Positions 10,501 to 18,185 of a DNA stretch of 21,950 nt are shown in pieces. The notes under the pieces are model-generated. The model was not told the origin of the DNA. It saw only the letters and a list, made by a program, of their open reading frames with translations, and made no database searches. The translations under genes were made by a program, and so were the position numbers. Position 1 is the first letter of the stretch; the number at the start of each line of letters is the position of its first letter. Source of the DNA: Botryllus schlosseri (Eukaryota; Chordata; Ascidiacea; Stolidobranchia; Styelidae); contig ATSW01003544.1 in NCBI GenBank assembly GCA_000444245.1, forward strand, positions 1-21,950, in the 5' to 3' direction.

Positions 10501-11701
10501 GATTCCAGCTGCCAAGTATAACCAGTCGGTATATGACGATGTAGTAAAAAGGGCTACTGCGACATTTGGAATGAATGTAGAATCTGAGGAATCGAACACT
10601 TTTTCAANTGACTCTATCACNGAATCTCCTACCACTTCTCCTCACGGAACTCAAGAATCAACGGAAGCAATTAGTGAACAAACTGAGATACCCAAGACGA
10701 TGTCGACGTTGCCACGAACTTCAACAACAAGGGATTTACATTCAACTACAATCAAAGAGTCCCGTGCAAAAAGCGTAAATCTTGATACGCAAGCCGTCGA
10801 AACACGTTCTAGCGGTAAGTCTTACGGTACAGTAAAGACCGAATGAGCAATGAGCATACTCAAATTATTTGATGATTTACCATCCGCAGATTCCGGTGAA
10901 TATCTGCAACAGACCACGAATCGAGAGAAAGATCGAACCTTGAAAAATAGAGGCGGATGCGAGAATTCAGGTAAAACGATTTTTAATCGGGGATCGGTGA
11001 ATAAATGGATAAGATCAAAAGTTCAACAAACCAGACTTGGACAACTAGATAATTCTAGATAATTATATAGTTGTCCACCGTAATAAGACTAATTAGAGCA
11101 AAATGCCGTTAATCTATTTTGTGAAATATTTCTATGCTTTAATTCTAATTCTAATGTAATTTATGAAATGTTTCTATATGCTATAATCTAAATTTTAATC
11201 TAATTTCTGCAAATTATACAGGAGAACTATATAATAGTCCGAAACGAGCCAAGTGTACAGACATTTGCTATTCTCATGCAGATGAGAACGAACTATAATT
11301 TGATATAAACTGAACTGCATTCAATGTCCAAGTTTCCGCAAATTCATTGATTCTTTTTCTATTACAATTTGGCAATAACTTTGTATCTATAGGCCTAATT
11401 CTAATTATAATGTAATTTGAAGAAAAACTGTGTAGCTATAATTCTAATTTTTGTCTAATTTGGAAAAATGTGTAGATATTATTTTAGTTATAATTCTAAT
11501 TCTAATCCACGTTTAGAAGGCTTAAATTTTTTAATTGTCCAAGTCTACATCGAACACAGTCTCCATACGCTTATGCCGGACTATTGAGGCCTAATAATTC
11601 TTTGTTTACTTTTTACAGGAATCAGCAGCAGGAGTAAGACTTTTATATCAACTCTGTTACCTCCCATCTTAGCGATTGGTTTGATATCGGCTTGGCGATA
11701 A
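7503..11701 (+). CDS. Secreted/GPI-anchored single immunoglobulin-domain protein, 7 exons (predicted gene model)
   Basis: Hand-built spliced model: exons 7503-7590, 9069-9160, 9475-9589, 10243-10411, 10476-10814, 10890-10970, 11619-11701. All junctions are GT-AG. Introns 1, 4, 5 and 6 are phase 1; introns 2 and 3 are phase 0. The product is about 321 residues: signal peptide, one I-set Ig domain (first Cys in LTCVAE, then EIEWWY, then the D-x-G-x-Y-x-C motif DEGIYQC), a stalk of about 113 residues rich in Ser/Thr, and a hydrophobic C-terminus ending four codons after ILAIGLIS. Family knowledge: such proteins are cell-surface adhesion or recognition molecules held by a lipid anchor. The exact ligand is unknown and I do not recognise an orthologue. 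Phase-1 introns flanking the Ig module are the usual arrangement for extracellular modules. Two local frame problems (an N in exon 3, a possible extra C in exon 4) lie in the N-rich stretch. A 5' non-coding exon could exist and would not be seen here. Confidence 0.68.
7655..7770 (+). repeat. Dispersed repeat, copy 1 (intron 1)
   Basis: It shares ordered blocks with 9265-9365, including TTTCAAAACAC, GCGATA and AAATCAGACACC. The copies lie in introns 1 and 2 of the same gene and in the same orientation. Family unknown; it is directly abutted by the MITE at 7777. Confidence 0.5.
7777..8106. mobile_element. 330-bp MITE with perfect 21-bp terminal inverted repeats
   Basis: The left end AGGGCTGTTCAAAAATAACT and the right end are exact reverse complements over 21 bp (7777-7797 and 8086-8106). 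The interior is AT-rich without an open frame. A second copy lies inverted at about 13631-13933. The AGGG start is hAT-like, but no direct 8-bp target duplication is visible in the flanks, so the superfamily is uncertain. The perfect ends suggest a fairly young element. Confidence 0.8.
9069..9160 (+). CDS. Exon 2: N-terminal half of the Ig domain (strands A-B)
   Basis: Acceptor TTTCAG ends at 9068 and donor GTATGC starts at 9161. Entered in phase 1, it reads PQEYSARIMSRPSEVPIAKC and then GEDIRLTCVAE. The run G-x-x-I-x-L-x-C is the B strand of an I-set Ig domain and supplies the first disulphide cysteine. It leaves in phase 0. An extra cysteine (IAKC) sits nine residues before the canonical one. 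Confidence 0.72.
9265..9365 (+). repeat. Dispersed repeat, copy 2 (intron 2)
   Basis: This is the second member of the pair described for 7655-7770, with blocks in the same order: ATTTCAAAACACC, GGCGATAGAATG and AAATCAGACACCCA. It sits in the 314-nt intron 2, which shows no other feature apart from an N at 9430. Confidence 0.48.
9475..9589 (+). CDS. Exon 3: middle of the Ig domain (strands C-E)
   Basis: The acceptor TTTTCAG precedes GEPVPEIEWWYHNQ, which holds the conserved Trp of strand C. The donor GTCAGT begins at 9590. As written the exon is 115 nt and the frame breaks. If the ambiguous base at 9519 is a spurious call, the exon is 114 nt, phase 0 at both ends, and continues NRIKATGAIIRDLSRDGRIQ then IKTE, a normal strand C' to E progression. 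I therefore treat N9519 as a read error rather than a real frameshift; this is inference. Confidence 0.65.
9625..9945 (+). repeat. Tandem duplication in intron 3, unit about 164 bp
   Basis: Two adjacent diverged copies share blocks such as TATTTTGGGT, CAAGTTTCCTCT, TCTGGTATC and AACTCCCAGAGTTACAT. The CTGGTATC blocks lie at 9710 and 9874, an offset of 164. Divergence between the copies shows that this is a real old duplication, not an assembly echo. Several N calls fall in the first copy. Confidence 0.75.
10135..10248 (+). repeat. 57-bp tandem duplication across the intron 3/exon 4 junction
   Basis: Units 10135-10191 and 10192-10248 are the same length and identical except at N calls. Each begins GTCTCTGAAATAG and ends AAAGGAACTC, so the splice acceptor and first six exon bases occur twice. 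Using the first acceptor would run into TAG within ten codons; only the second acceptor keeps the Ig frame open. Recent duplication or an assembly artefact are both possible, given the many Ns. Confidence 0.8.
10243..10411 (+). CDS. Exon 4: C-terminal part of the Ig domain (strands E-F, second Cys)
   Basis: The acceptor AAAG ends at 10242 and the donor GTAAGC starts at 10412. It reads ELYIIRSTLIIRDAENIDEG then IYQCRASNS: the D-x-G-x-Y-x-C signature, with the second disulphide cysteine and the common A-x-N-S turn. The entry frame stays open to the donor and leaves in phase 1, which joins exon 5 in frame. However, the +1 frame after the NS turn encodes RDTIKIAI, a far better G strand. A single extra C near 10329-10330, perhaps balanced nearby, may hide the true tail. 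Confidence 0.62.
10476..10814 (+). CDS. Exon 5: Ser/Thr-rich extracellular stalk
   Basis: The exon has a pyrimidine-rich acceptor (CTCCTCGATCTACAG) and a donor GTAAGT at 10815. It adds about 113 residues, phase 1 in and out, with no stop. The second half is dominated by Ser, Thr, Glu and Pro, for example ESPTTSPHGTQESTEAISEQ and STLPRTSTTRDLHSTTIKES, and there is one N-glycosylation sequon (NQS) near the start. Such regions normally carry O-glycans and act as an extended stalk between a globular domain and the membrane. The preceding intron would be only 64 nt. Confidence 0.62.
10890..10970 (+). CDS. Exon 6: short polar linker
   Basis: It follows a 75-nt intron (acceptor CCGCAG, donor GTAAAA). 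In phase 1 it reads DSGEYLQQTTNREKDRTLKN then RGGCENSG. Its strongly charged, low-complexity composition suits a membrane-proximal linker. The terminal NSG, completed by exon 7, supplies small residues that could serve as the GPI attachment site. Support is by splice phase and an open frame only. Confidence 0.5.
11120..11520 (-). repeat. AT-rich dispersed repeat, copy 2 (inverted, intron 6 of the Ig gene)
   Basis: The reverse complement of the 4885 family: CGAAACGAGCCAAG at 11242 mirrors CTTGGCTCGTTTCG. It also holds several AATTCTAATTCTAATGTAATTT repeats of irregular spacing, which look like an internally expanded minisatellite. It fills most of the 648-nt intron 6. Confidence 0.6.
11619..11701 (+). 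CDS. Exon 7: C-terminal hydrophobic tail, GPI-anchor-like, and stop
   Basis: A good acceptor (TTTACTTTTTACAG) is followed in phase 1 by GISSRSKTFISTLLPPILAI then GLISAWR and TAA at 11699-11701. Small residues (NSG/SS), a short polar spacer and about 17 hydrophobic residues at the extreme C-terminus match the layout of a GPI-anchor signal. The single Arg after the hydrophobic run also allows a very short-tailed membrane protein. No AATAAA was recognised close downstream. Confidence 0.6.
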
Positions 11702-12548
11702 CAAAGAATCAGAATGGACGAATCACTGTAAACTGATGCTCAGCCGTGTTCTTGTCCTCCAGAGGATGTAAACATTGTGACGTCATCATGTGTCATTTTC
11801 TGCGATTGTCGTGGTGTCATTTGTTTTCCTGTCTTCGAATATCTAAAATTTCCTGACTGTGCTTCACGATGGCGAATGTCTTTTAGTGTGTATTTATTGC
11901 TTATAATCTTGCCACTGCGATGCAATCAAAATGTAGCATTCATAACATTTGATGTGTTAGTAATACCGAGAGATTGCTATTTATTTCGTGTTCTTTTTAT
12001 TCTCAACTATTCGATACAGATGCACTGTGAACACTGGGTTGAACTCTCGGCTTAAGTCGGATATTTTTACCGGCTTTGCCTGTCCCTGTCGACCATTTGA
12101 ATGGAATTGATCATTTTTTGTTTATCATTCGGAAACATGTCCGTGAAATCGAACGAGTTCGAACTTTAATCTAATCATTTGGTGAATCTTTGTGGCATAT
12201 TGATAATATTAAGGAGTAACAGCATGTCGTATCGATTCAACAGTTACACCAATTCATTTGCAATATCATTTCCTATGTATTGATCGGTAATTCGTTATTT
12301 TTTACTTCAAACGTCAAAAGGTTCTGTTCATTATTTGTTGCAGTTTAAGCTCAAGTCGTACGTGGTGATCATTTCGCAATCAATTCAATGCGGCGTTCAG
12401 ACTGCCGAAATTATACGGATCCATCACTGCTATAGAATATGTGCAACATCGCGTTTTCTTTGATTTTGAACTCAACTCCAAATATAATGCTATTTTACTT
12501 ATATCCGATGTTTGTGTGTTGTAGACATGTTTCTCATTATGTATNTGT
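11702..12548. other. 3' flank of the Ig gene, nothing further recognised
   Basis: Probably contains the 3' UTR at its start. Overlapping frames on both strands at 11740-12055 have no domain. No canonical AATAAA could be tied to the gene. Confidence 0.45.
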
Positions 12549-13244
12549 CAGTGACGTGTGGTGAGGTTCATGGTCGATNAGGCACTGACCCCGGTAGAGT
12601 CAGATTTGCAAATATATTTAAACCTAAAAGGGCAGCTGATTCAGTTGGTGAGTTGTTTCTTATCACATTAGCACTCTGCACACGCAAGGCTACGTATCAA
12701 GCTATACTATACATGTTCATAATTAAAGGTAGGTGTCGATGGACTTTGGAAAATATAGATACATTATAATAAGGGAATGTAGTTTCTATATGCACTAAAT
12801 GTGGGCCGTCACAACTGCACGATTCACACTACACCGTCGGAAGTCGATAGCGTATTGTTTTACTGCGCTGCAATTGTTGGGCAGGAATGAGTGAAGCAAA
12901 TTCATCTGCGCATCACCTGGTTATTGTTTCGCTGCGCTGTCATTGTACGCAACGAAGCCAAATTTCACATTCCTTTGCCATTTTGGGGGAGTTCTGGTGA
13001 CGTTGTTAACACTTAGATTTTCTGAATCATTGCGACAATAGTATTTGATGCATATCAGATACTATAAATTCGGAGCCGTTTATATGATGGATTGCGTATT
13101 GTCATATAGGCTTCATGGACATCGATTGAAAATACCCATAATTATAGGTGTTATAATCATTGAAGGTTTTCAAAACATTATTTTACTCGTCCTGGCGACA
13201 GGTGAGGCACTGCCTCACTTGCCTCTCCTGGCCGCGCGTCACTG
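12549..13244. mobile_element. Non-autonomous hAT-like element, about 0.7 kb
   Basis: Left end CAGTGACGTGTGGTGAGG and right end CCTGGCCGCGCGTCACTG are inverted repeats (14 of 18). GAGGCACTGA and GAGGCACTGCCTCAC lie just inside each end. No transposase frame; the open frame at 12512-12769 straddles the boundary. Two diverged internal blocks (TATTGTTTTACTGCGCTG near 12853 and TATTGTTTCGCTGCGCTG near 12923) form a subrepeat. Flanking 8-mers do not match, so the ends may be of a mosaic copy. Confidence 0.6.
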
Positions 13245-13490
13245 ATCATGATCATGATCGCCTTTTTTTATAGACTGGACGCGCAAAATAGCTTATGTTC
13301 GGAATATCTATAACTATAACTAGTTCTAATAAGTTTGGTGACAGCAAACATGTCACGAAACATGAATGGCATTGAGATCGACCGAATGGCAACTACCAAT
13401 GATTATAATAATCGATGAAATTAGTTTTCATCAATGGTCGTCGCCACGCGGCGTGACCTCTGGTGGATCGGACGTCGGAACTGGATTGCA
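13245..13490. other. Intergenic with a GATCAT microsatellite
   Basis: Starts with ATCATGATCATGATCG beside the hAT-like element; otherwise nothing recognised up to the tRNA-Tyr relic. Confidence 0.5.
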
Positions 13491-13498
13491 GAAAAATG

Positions 13499-13582
13499 TC
13501 CATCGAGCCGGATTCGAACCAGCGACCTATGGATACCTGTATCGTACACTCTACAGTCCACCGTTCTACCAACTGACAGTGA
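13499..13582 (-). pseudogene. tRNA-Tyr (anticodon GUA) with intron, 5' end damaged
   Basis: On the minus strand, CAGTTGGTAGAACGG, GGACTGTAG, a 16-nt intron in the usual place after base 37, then ATCCATAGGTCGCTGG and B box GGTTCGAATCC match tRNA-Tyr. The 3' acceptor TCGATGG and A73 are present, and an A-run at 13492-13496 would terminate transcription. The first 10-12 bases do not pair with the 3' acceptor strand. The damage borders the foldback at 13584. Confidence 0.75.
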
Positions 13583-13583
13583 A

Positions 13584-13668
13584 GTTATTGGAGTTTTTCG
13601 TTGATAATTCTCCAATTATCCTTAATTTGGGGATAATCCGAGAATTATCAACGAAAAACTCGAATAAC
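13584..13668. repeat. Large foldback: 38-bp arms, 9-nt loop
   Basis: The left arm 13584-13621 (GTTATTGGAGTTTTTCGTTG...) and right arm 13631-13668 pair at 35 of 38 positions, including 22 consecutive bases. The spacer is TTAATTTGG. The right arm is native sequence of the MITE at 13669-13933; the left arm is an inverted copy placed where the MITE's own terminal repeat should be. Confidence 0.88.
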
Positions 13669-13933
13669 TCCGTTTCTACTAGTCCGAATTGAGTCAAATT
13701 TTTTTTGCATCGTCTCTGAAGACAGCTCAACAATTTCATGGGGTTGACAGAAAAATTTAAAAATTTTTTTTTTCAATTTTCCTGTATAAATTAAAATTTT
13801 TAATTGGATCCGCGGAGCCCTATACTTGTTAGAATTGAACCAAATTTGGTGTGCAGCCTTTGTTGTGGCAACCTGACAATTTAAGCACTGAATGGCTGGA
13901 ATCCGGAAAAAAAAGTTATTTTTGAACAGCCCT
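13631..13933 (-). mobile_element. Second copy of the 330-bp MITE, inverted, one end lost
   Basis: The right terminal repeat 13913-13933 is identical to the 21-bp end of the element at 7777. The interior matches it in reverse (CCAAATTTGGTGTGCAGC, CAATTTCATGGGGTTG). The far terminal repeat is missing and replaced by the foldback. The minus-strand open frame 13648-14112 is not a gene. Confidence 0.78.
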
Positions 13934-14944
13934 AATGCACAGTTGCACACTGAATGAAAATTAATGAGAGAATATAAGACGCAAGCGACAAAATGGGGTG
14001 GCATGTGGCGGAGGGCGAGGTCGATGTTAGTGTATTTGCGACTTGAATGCGGACATGCTCGACGACTGTCGGATAGCCGGCGAGATGCTGTTCCACAATT
14101 GGGGTCCGGCATACTTGATAGAGCAATGCGTTTTCTTATGTTCAGTCCTGATCATATGGTAGTTGTTCTTCGTTGACGCGCGTGTGCTGTACTTGTGCGC
14201 TTTTGTCTCCGAGGTGAAGGGGTACGAAGCACCACTTTAGGGCGTACGTAATGCATTGTAAAATTTGTAGGCCTATACGCTCTGGAATATTTCTTGGCCA
14301 ATTTATTCAACTGAAAAATAGTCTACGCGCTACGCGCAATTTTTTGAATGGGCTTTCTGAATTTAATATAGGTAGGCCTACCGTCAGAAATTGTGTTGAA
14401 AATGGACAGGGGCTACGAGAAATCTTATTGGAAGCACAAGGGGTACGATCGCTAAAAAGGTTAAGAAGCAATGCTATTACTATGGCTCAATAATGACCAT
14501 ATTCAAGCTGTTATTGATATATCGAAGGCAAAATCTTATGCTTATTTAATTTTAGTTTGGCAATGACAGTAACAATAGCCTATACTTATCACCACTATAT
14601 GAAAACCAGTATTAAGCTACACCGCTCAAATGCTCTGATATTAGATTAATCTTCAGTAAATTTCAAAATATTCTACATAAAGTTGTTGCTCGACAAAGGT
14701 CCACTAGTTGCAATATTATAACCCGACCGTTTTACGATGTCATGATGTATCCTCTCACATGATGTCTATAACTAAATAATTAAAAAAATCTGCCCTGCAC
14801 AAAAACAATTTTATTTTAATATTTGAAAATGTGATTTTTTCCGTGTCAAGTGTTAATAGTACAATAGTCAATTACATTCCCGCGATGTTTGTTGAATGTC
14901 TGGCTGCAAGGTCCCGTCAAATAAGGCCATTGAATATCCCTATT
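13934..14944. other. Intergenic, nothing recognised
   Basis: A plus-strand frame at 14251-14493 (NGLSEFNIGRPTVRNC...) has no known motif or clear splice partners. Repeated TAGGCCTA palindromes near 14268 and 14371 are noted only. Confidence 0.45.
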
Positions 14945-15017
14945 ACTGATGCTGCGGCCCGCGGCGTCATCAAAACTAGGAAATTGGCCCGCGAGCACAT
15001 TTGAGTTTGAGACCTCT
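14945..15017. mobile_element. Right end of a CAGAGGTCTCAAAC-type hAT element, second copy
   Basis: Ends GAGTTTGAGACCTCTG with GGCCCGCG blocks upstream, the same layout as 1790-1861. Left limit unknown. The open frame at 14846-15127 on the minus strand runs through it and is not considered a gene. Confidence 0.62.
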
Positions 15018-15567
15018 GGTTTAGTGCGTCGTCTTATATCGACTAAACGCGTGAAGCGTGAAACATTTATATGATTTGTGTTTGAATCGGTCAATATGAT
15101 CGGGAATTGCATATATTTTGCTATCAATTTTTTATCCCCTCGTAATCAGATTACCGGTAGAGCTGAGTGAGGTGTGTCGGAAAAGGTAGGACCCCTAAAT
15201 AAGAATTAAACATATTCGGGCGGACCCGTTGGTATATTGGCTTCGTTACAATATGCTATTTCGTGACCTCCAATATCTGTTATGTCAAAAAATATGGAAA
15301 TCGCTTAAACTAAAAGGCACACACGATTTCAAATTGGTCTTGCTTTAATTGCAAATAATTTTTCCCTGCGAGATGGCATTTGTCCTGTGGCGTTTAGATC
15401 GCCAGGACAAGAACATTCGGCGCCAGCCATTTAGCCGCCTATGGACAATCAAACATATATGTATAAGTATATTGTATATATATCGAAGTTTTCGGTCACC
15501 ACAAGGGCATTCCTTTTCGGCCAAGGTCTTCTCGCTGTTGTTCGTTCTGGCACACTTCTCGCTGTTG
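15018..15567. other. Intergenic, nothing recognised
   Basis: AT-rich with TATATA patches near 15460-15480; overlapping frames on both strands around 15345-15683 run into the dispersed repeat and are not counted. Confidence 0.45.
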
Positions 15568-15858
15568 CATGTTACATGGCCAATAACTTCATAGGCCGCG
15601 TTGCGTCGTGGCGCAGTAATGGCCGACATCGAAGTCTCCATTTCTATAAATGCTACTATTTTCGTGGGGAAAGGAGTATCCAATAATCAGATATCCGTCG
15701 ACAGTAAATCGCGCAAAAGCGCGAAAAATCTTTGAAAAATGACATAAATTTCTCAAGAAATACTTTAATTTATGGTAATGCACGAAATAACTTTGGGCCC
15801 CTTCGAGCTCGCCCCCCACAATTGGGGGGTTTGAGGTGCGGCAGTAACGGTTCTGTTC
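15568..15858 (+). repeat. Dispersed repeat, copy 2
   Basis: The second member of the family described at 232-520. It carries a small hairpin (CCCCCCACAATTGGGGGG) near its end that is weaker in copy 1. Overlapping open frames on both strands are shadows of the repeat. Confidence 0.6.
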
Positions 15859-16204
15859 CCCGCTACCCAAGTTTTGTAATCACATAGCAGCTATTTGCTG
15901 GTTTAACTACAGAAGACACACATAACCGCACCAGTACGCAAGAAAATCGCCTATAACTGCAACATAAAACGTATTGTGAACCGATACCAGTAACGCTCAG
16001 AATTTCGCGAAAGTTGTATTTCACGTCAAACTAGTCGTGCTGGATGCGTTTGTGACACCATGATTGACCAATGACCACCCAGAGCTAAAAATTAGGTTTT
16101 GTGAACAACACGCAATATAATTTTCGATACATACATTCCAGAGCAGAGAACTGGTAACGGTAGTTGCGCATGTGTCTCCGTGAATATATAAACCGTCCTG
16201 TATA
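15859..16204. other. Intergenic, nothing recognised
   Basis: Unique sequence between the dispersed repeat and the hAT end; no gene signal. Confidence 0.45.
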
Positions 16205-16291
16205 TAATTTTGAACAAATGCGTCTATTCCCCACCAGAAACCATTGAATTTCCCACCAGTGGGGAATTACCCACCGTTTGAGAACCACTAG
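16205..16291. mobile_element. Right end of a CAGTGGTTCTCAAAC-type hAT element
   Basis: ACCCACCGTTTGAGAACCAC just before 16290 mirrors the hAT end CAGTGGTTCTCAAACGG, with repeated CCCCACCAG/CCCACCAGTGGGG upstream. It lies against the left edge of segmental duplication copy A. Left end not identified. Confidence 0.6.
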
Positions 16292-16631
16292 TACTAGAGT
16301 AAATCATCCGAACGGTCTCCGACGGTGTTTTCTAAAGAATCCATTGTGGGACATATCTTATCTTGAATTCAAGCAAATTTGCGCAACCCAAATTCGAGGT
16401 TTGTTCATGATCGTGCCATGTTGTAGTAACTACTTTCTGCGTGTCTCGCTTATTGACTATTGCATCCAACCCAGTGACGTCCGAAAAGAAAAAAAGACAC
16501 CACTGGATAACGTGCGAGGCGTGAAGAAATTTTTCGTTGCAAGAACTGTATCGAATAGGCTATTACATACATATTGGACCGCTCAGGCGCCGTCTCGACC
16601 CAAAATTTAAACCTTCGCAACCCGTGTTAAG

Positions 16632-17087
16632 TAGGGATGGGCGCAATGATTCGCGTACTCGAATCTGACTCGAGTAATTAATTTAATGAGTCGAGTCGAG
16701 TAGCAAAAGACGATTTTTTCGAGTACTGAAATCATACGCTCCTCGCTACTGAAAGTTATTTTATCAACGAGAATTATGCTGGTTTCGATTCTATTTTCCA
16801 CTGTGAAAGCCTTGAAACCTTGATTGGGCGTATCACAGCATACGGAACATATCGTACAAAGTTACGACCGTTACTCGGTAATATCGTCGAAGATATACCA
16901 AACTATCTTTAATGTGATGGATATCGGACATTATATTCTTTGTGGGGACACAAAAGGTACGTATTTGAACTTTGACATATCACAATTTTCTGTGACGTCA
17001 TAGTGAATGATACTCGAATACTCGACTCGAAGCATAATACGTGATTCAGAATCGAATAACTCAGGTACTCGATGTTGCCCAGCCCTA
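16632..17087. mobile_element. hAT-like non-autonomous element rich in ACTCGAGT motifs, copy A
   Basis: Starts TAGGGATGGGCGCAATGATT and ends GCCCAGCCCTA; the outer 11-12 bp are imperfect inverted repeats. Both subterminal regions are full of ACTCGA/TCGAGT motifs, as in hAT-type transposase-binding regions. No coding capacity. It lies inside the duplicated segment. Confidence 0.72.
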
Positions 17088-17345
17088 GTCGCAACCCATA
17101 CTTCAAGAACCCCGTGGGTAGAACCTACTTAGGATGGTTTTCGAATGCTAACCTCTGGACATGATAGAGTTTGGCGTGCGGTATACGAAGTTGAGCCGAA
17201 CGTTCGAACGGGATTGTGCCGTGACAGCGATCTCCCGGCATTCCATCAAAAAACTGCAAACACTTCAAACCAAATAAAAGGTATATTTTTGAAATTTCCA
17301 CCTCATTTATTGGTTATGACGCAACGGTCCGTCGGATTGCACATG

Positions 17346-17419
17346 GGCCGGTTAGCTCAGTTGGTTAGAGCGTCGTGCTAATAACGCGAATGTCGGGGGT
17401 TCGAGCCCCGTACTGGCCA
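17346..17419 (+). tRNA. tRNA-Ile-AAT: tRNA-Ile (anticodon AAU), copy A, one T-stem mismatch
   Basis: A full 74-nt cloverleaf. The acceptor GGCCGGT pairs with ACTGGCC, the discriminator is A, the A-box region is TTAGCTCAGTTGG, the anticodon loop is TAATAAC and the B box is GGTTCGAGCCC. T-stem position 50 is G facing G64, where copy B has C. No T-run follows; tRNA-Phe starts 8 nt later. Structure otherwise sound. Confidence 0.93.
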
Positions 17420-17427
17420 CCGCAATT

Positions 17428-17430
17428 GCG

Positions 17431-17483
<53 letters not shown>

Positions 17484-17500
17484 AATCCCGGGTCGCGGCA
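17428..17500 (+). tRNA. tRNA-Phe-GAA: tRNA-Phe (anticodon GAA), copy A, one acceptor mismatch
   Basis: A 73-nt cloverleaf with loop CTGAAGA, B box GGTTCAATCCC and discriminator A. The acceptor GCGGCGA against TCGCGGC leaves a G3-G70 mismatch, whereas copy B has C3. A TTTTT terminator follows two bases later. It is placed 8 nt after tRNA-Ile. Confidence 0.93.
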
Positions 17501-17501
17501 G

Positions 17502-17507
17502 CTTTTT
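17502..17507 (+). terminator. Pol III terminator T-run after the copy A tRNA pair
   Basis: The TTTTT run comes directly after tRNA-Phe. There is no equivalent between tRNA-Ile and tRNA-Phe, so this is the first terminator for both genes. Confidence 0.8.
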
Positions 17508-17697
17508 CGTCGGAATTTCTTTTTAGACCCGAGACCGCTTATATCGCTTCACCGTTGATATCGGAGTTTTTATAACACTTGGAAAGAATTGTCGGTTGCC
17601 TACCGGCCATTAAAAGTGTTAGTTTATCGGAATTTTTGTCACGTCCCAGCATGGTAGCAGAGTTGAACAAAACTTCCAGATATTCCAAATTACATTA

Positions 17698-17718
17698 GAG
17701 AGACAGAGAGAGAGAGAT
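17698..17718. repeat. GA/CT microsatellite
   Basis: A short (GA)n-rich run that starts exactly where duplication copy A ends. Confidence 0.7.
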
Positions 17719-17911
17719 GATATTCTTTTTCGCCTACACCATCGAGATGCTTTGACCACGGAGTTGCGATACGGCCCCATGAGTTTATTTAGTCTGCGCC
17801 CCCGTTTTTTTCTCCTCCATGCTATCCGAGATTGCTGAGCGCCTAGCAGGATAGCTGCGGATACCAATTTTCGAGTCTTTGGTATGTCCCGGCGGGGGAT
17901 CGAACCCACGA
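17700..17911 (-). mobile_element. SINE-like unit head-to-head with the plus-strand SINE
   Basis: The minus strand reads GTGGGTTCGATCCCCC (B box) about 50 nt from the plus-strand SINE B box and facing away, followed by a body and a (CT)n run at 17698-17718. The body differs from the 3090 family, so it may be another SINE family or a tRNA-like head captured by duplication. The A box is weak. Confidence 0.45.
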
Positions 17912-18185
17912 CAAGATCGCGCAGTGGTATAATCCGCGGCTGCAACACCAATGGGTGCGGGTTCGAGTCCGACCGAGGTCGACTTCCAAATTCCGATACC
18001 TAAGTGTTGGAGGTTTACCTATAGGCTCCTCCTCGCCACCTCATCCGCGTCAGCGGGGTCTTACAAAAGCCTAGAGGTGGGCCGTGCTATAAGTCGGCAG
18101 TTACGGAAAATATGAAGAAAATTGCCCTGGTGTAAATGACCATAGCAGTCGACAAACACTATGAATACCCCAAAAACAAACAAAC
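17912..18185 (+). mobile_element. tRNA-derived SINE, plus strand
   Basis: The head includes GCGCAGTGGTATAATCCG (A-box like), loop CTGCAAC (anticodon GCA, Cys-like) and B box GGTTCGAGTCC. It is followed by the body block GGTTTACCTATAGGCTCCTC and a CCCCAAAAACAAACAAAC tail. It shares its body with the element at 3090-3300. Confidence 0.7.

Larger units (their letters stand above)
16293..17696 (+). repeat. Segmental duplication, copy A (about 1.4 kb, carries tRNA-Ile/Phe)
   Basis: Matches 20289-21722 in the same orientation from ACTAGAGTAAATCATCCG through to CCAAATTACATT. By eye it has scattered substitutions and a few indels. It contains an upstream unique segment (to 16631), the hAT-like element at 16632-17087, a spacer, the tRNA pair and a downstream segment. 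The left edge abuts a hAT end (16290). Frames open in both copies upstream of the tRNAs do not look conserved as protein. Confidence 0.92.

Noticed and set aside
12512-12769. Plus-strand open frame with RVRFANIFKPKRAADS
   Set aside because: It begins outside and reads across the left terminal repeat of the hAT-like element, with two ambiguous bases; no domain.
13648-14112. Minus-strand open frame of 154 codons
   Set aside because: Its C-terminal part translates the MITE copy and foldback, and the frame has no recognisable motif.
17619-17951. Minus-strand open frame of 110 codons
   Set aside because: It is the translation of the minus-strand SINE-like unit plus the end of the duplicated segment.
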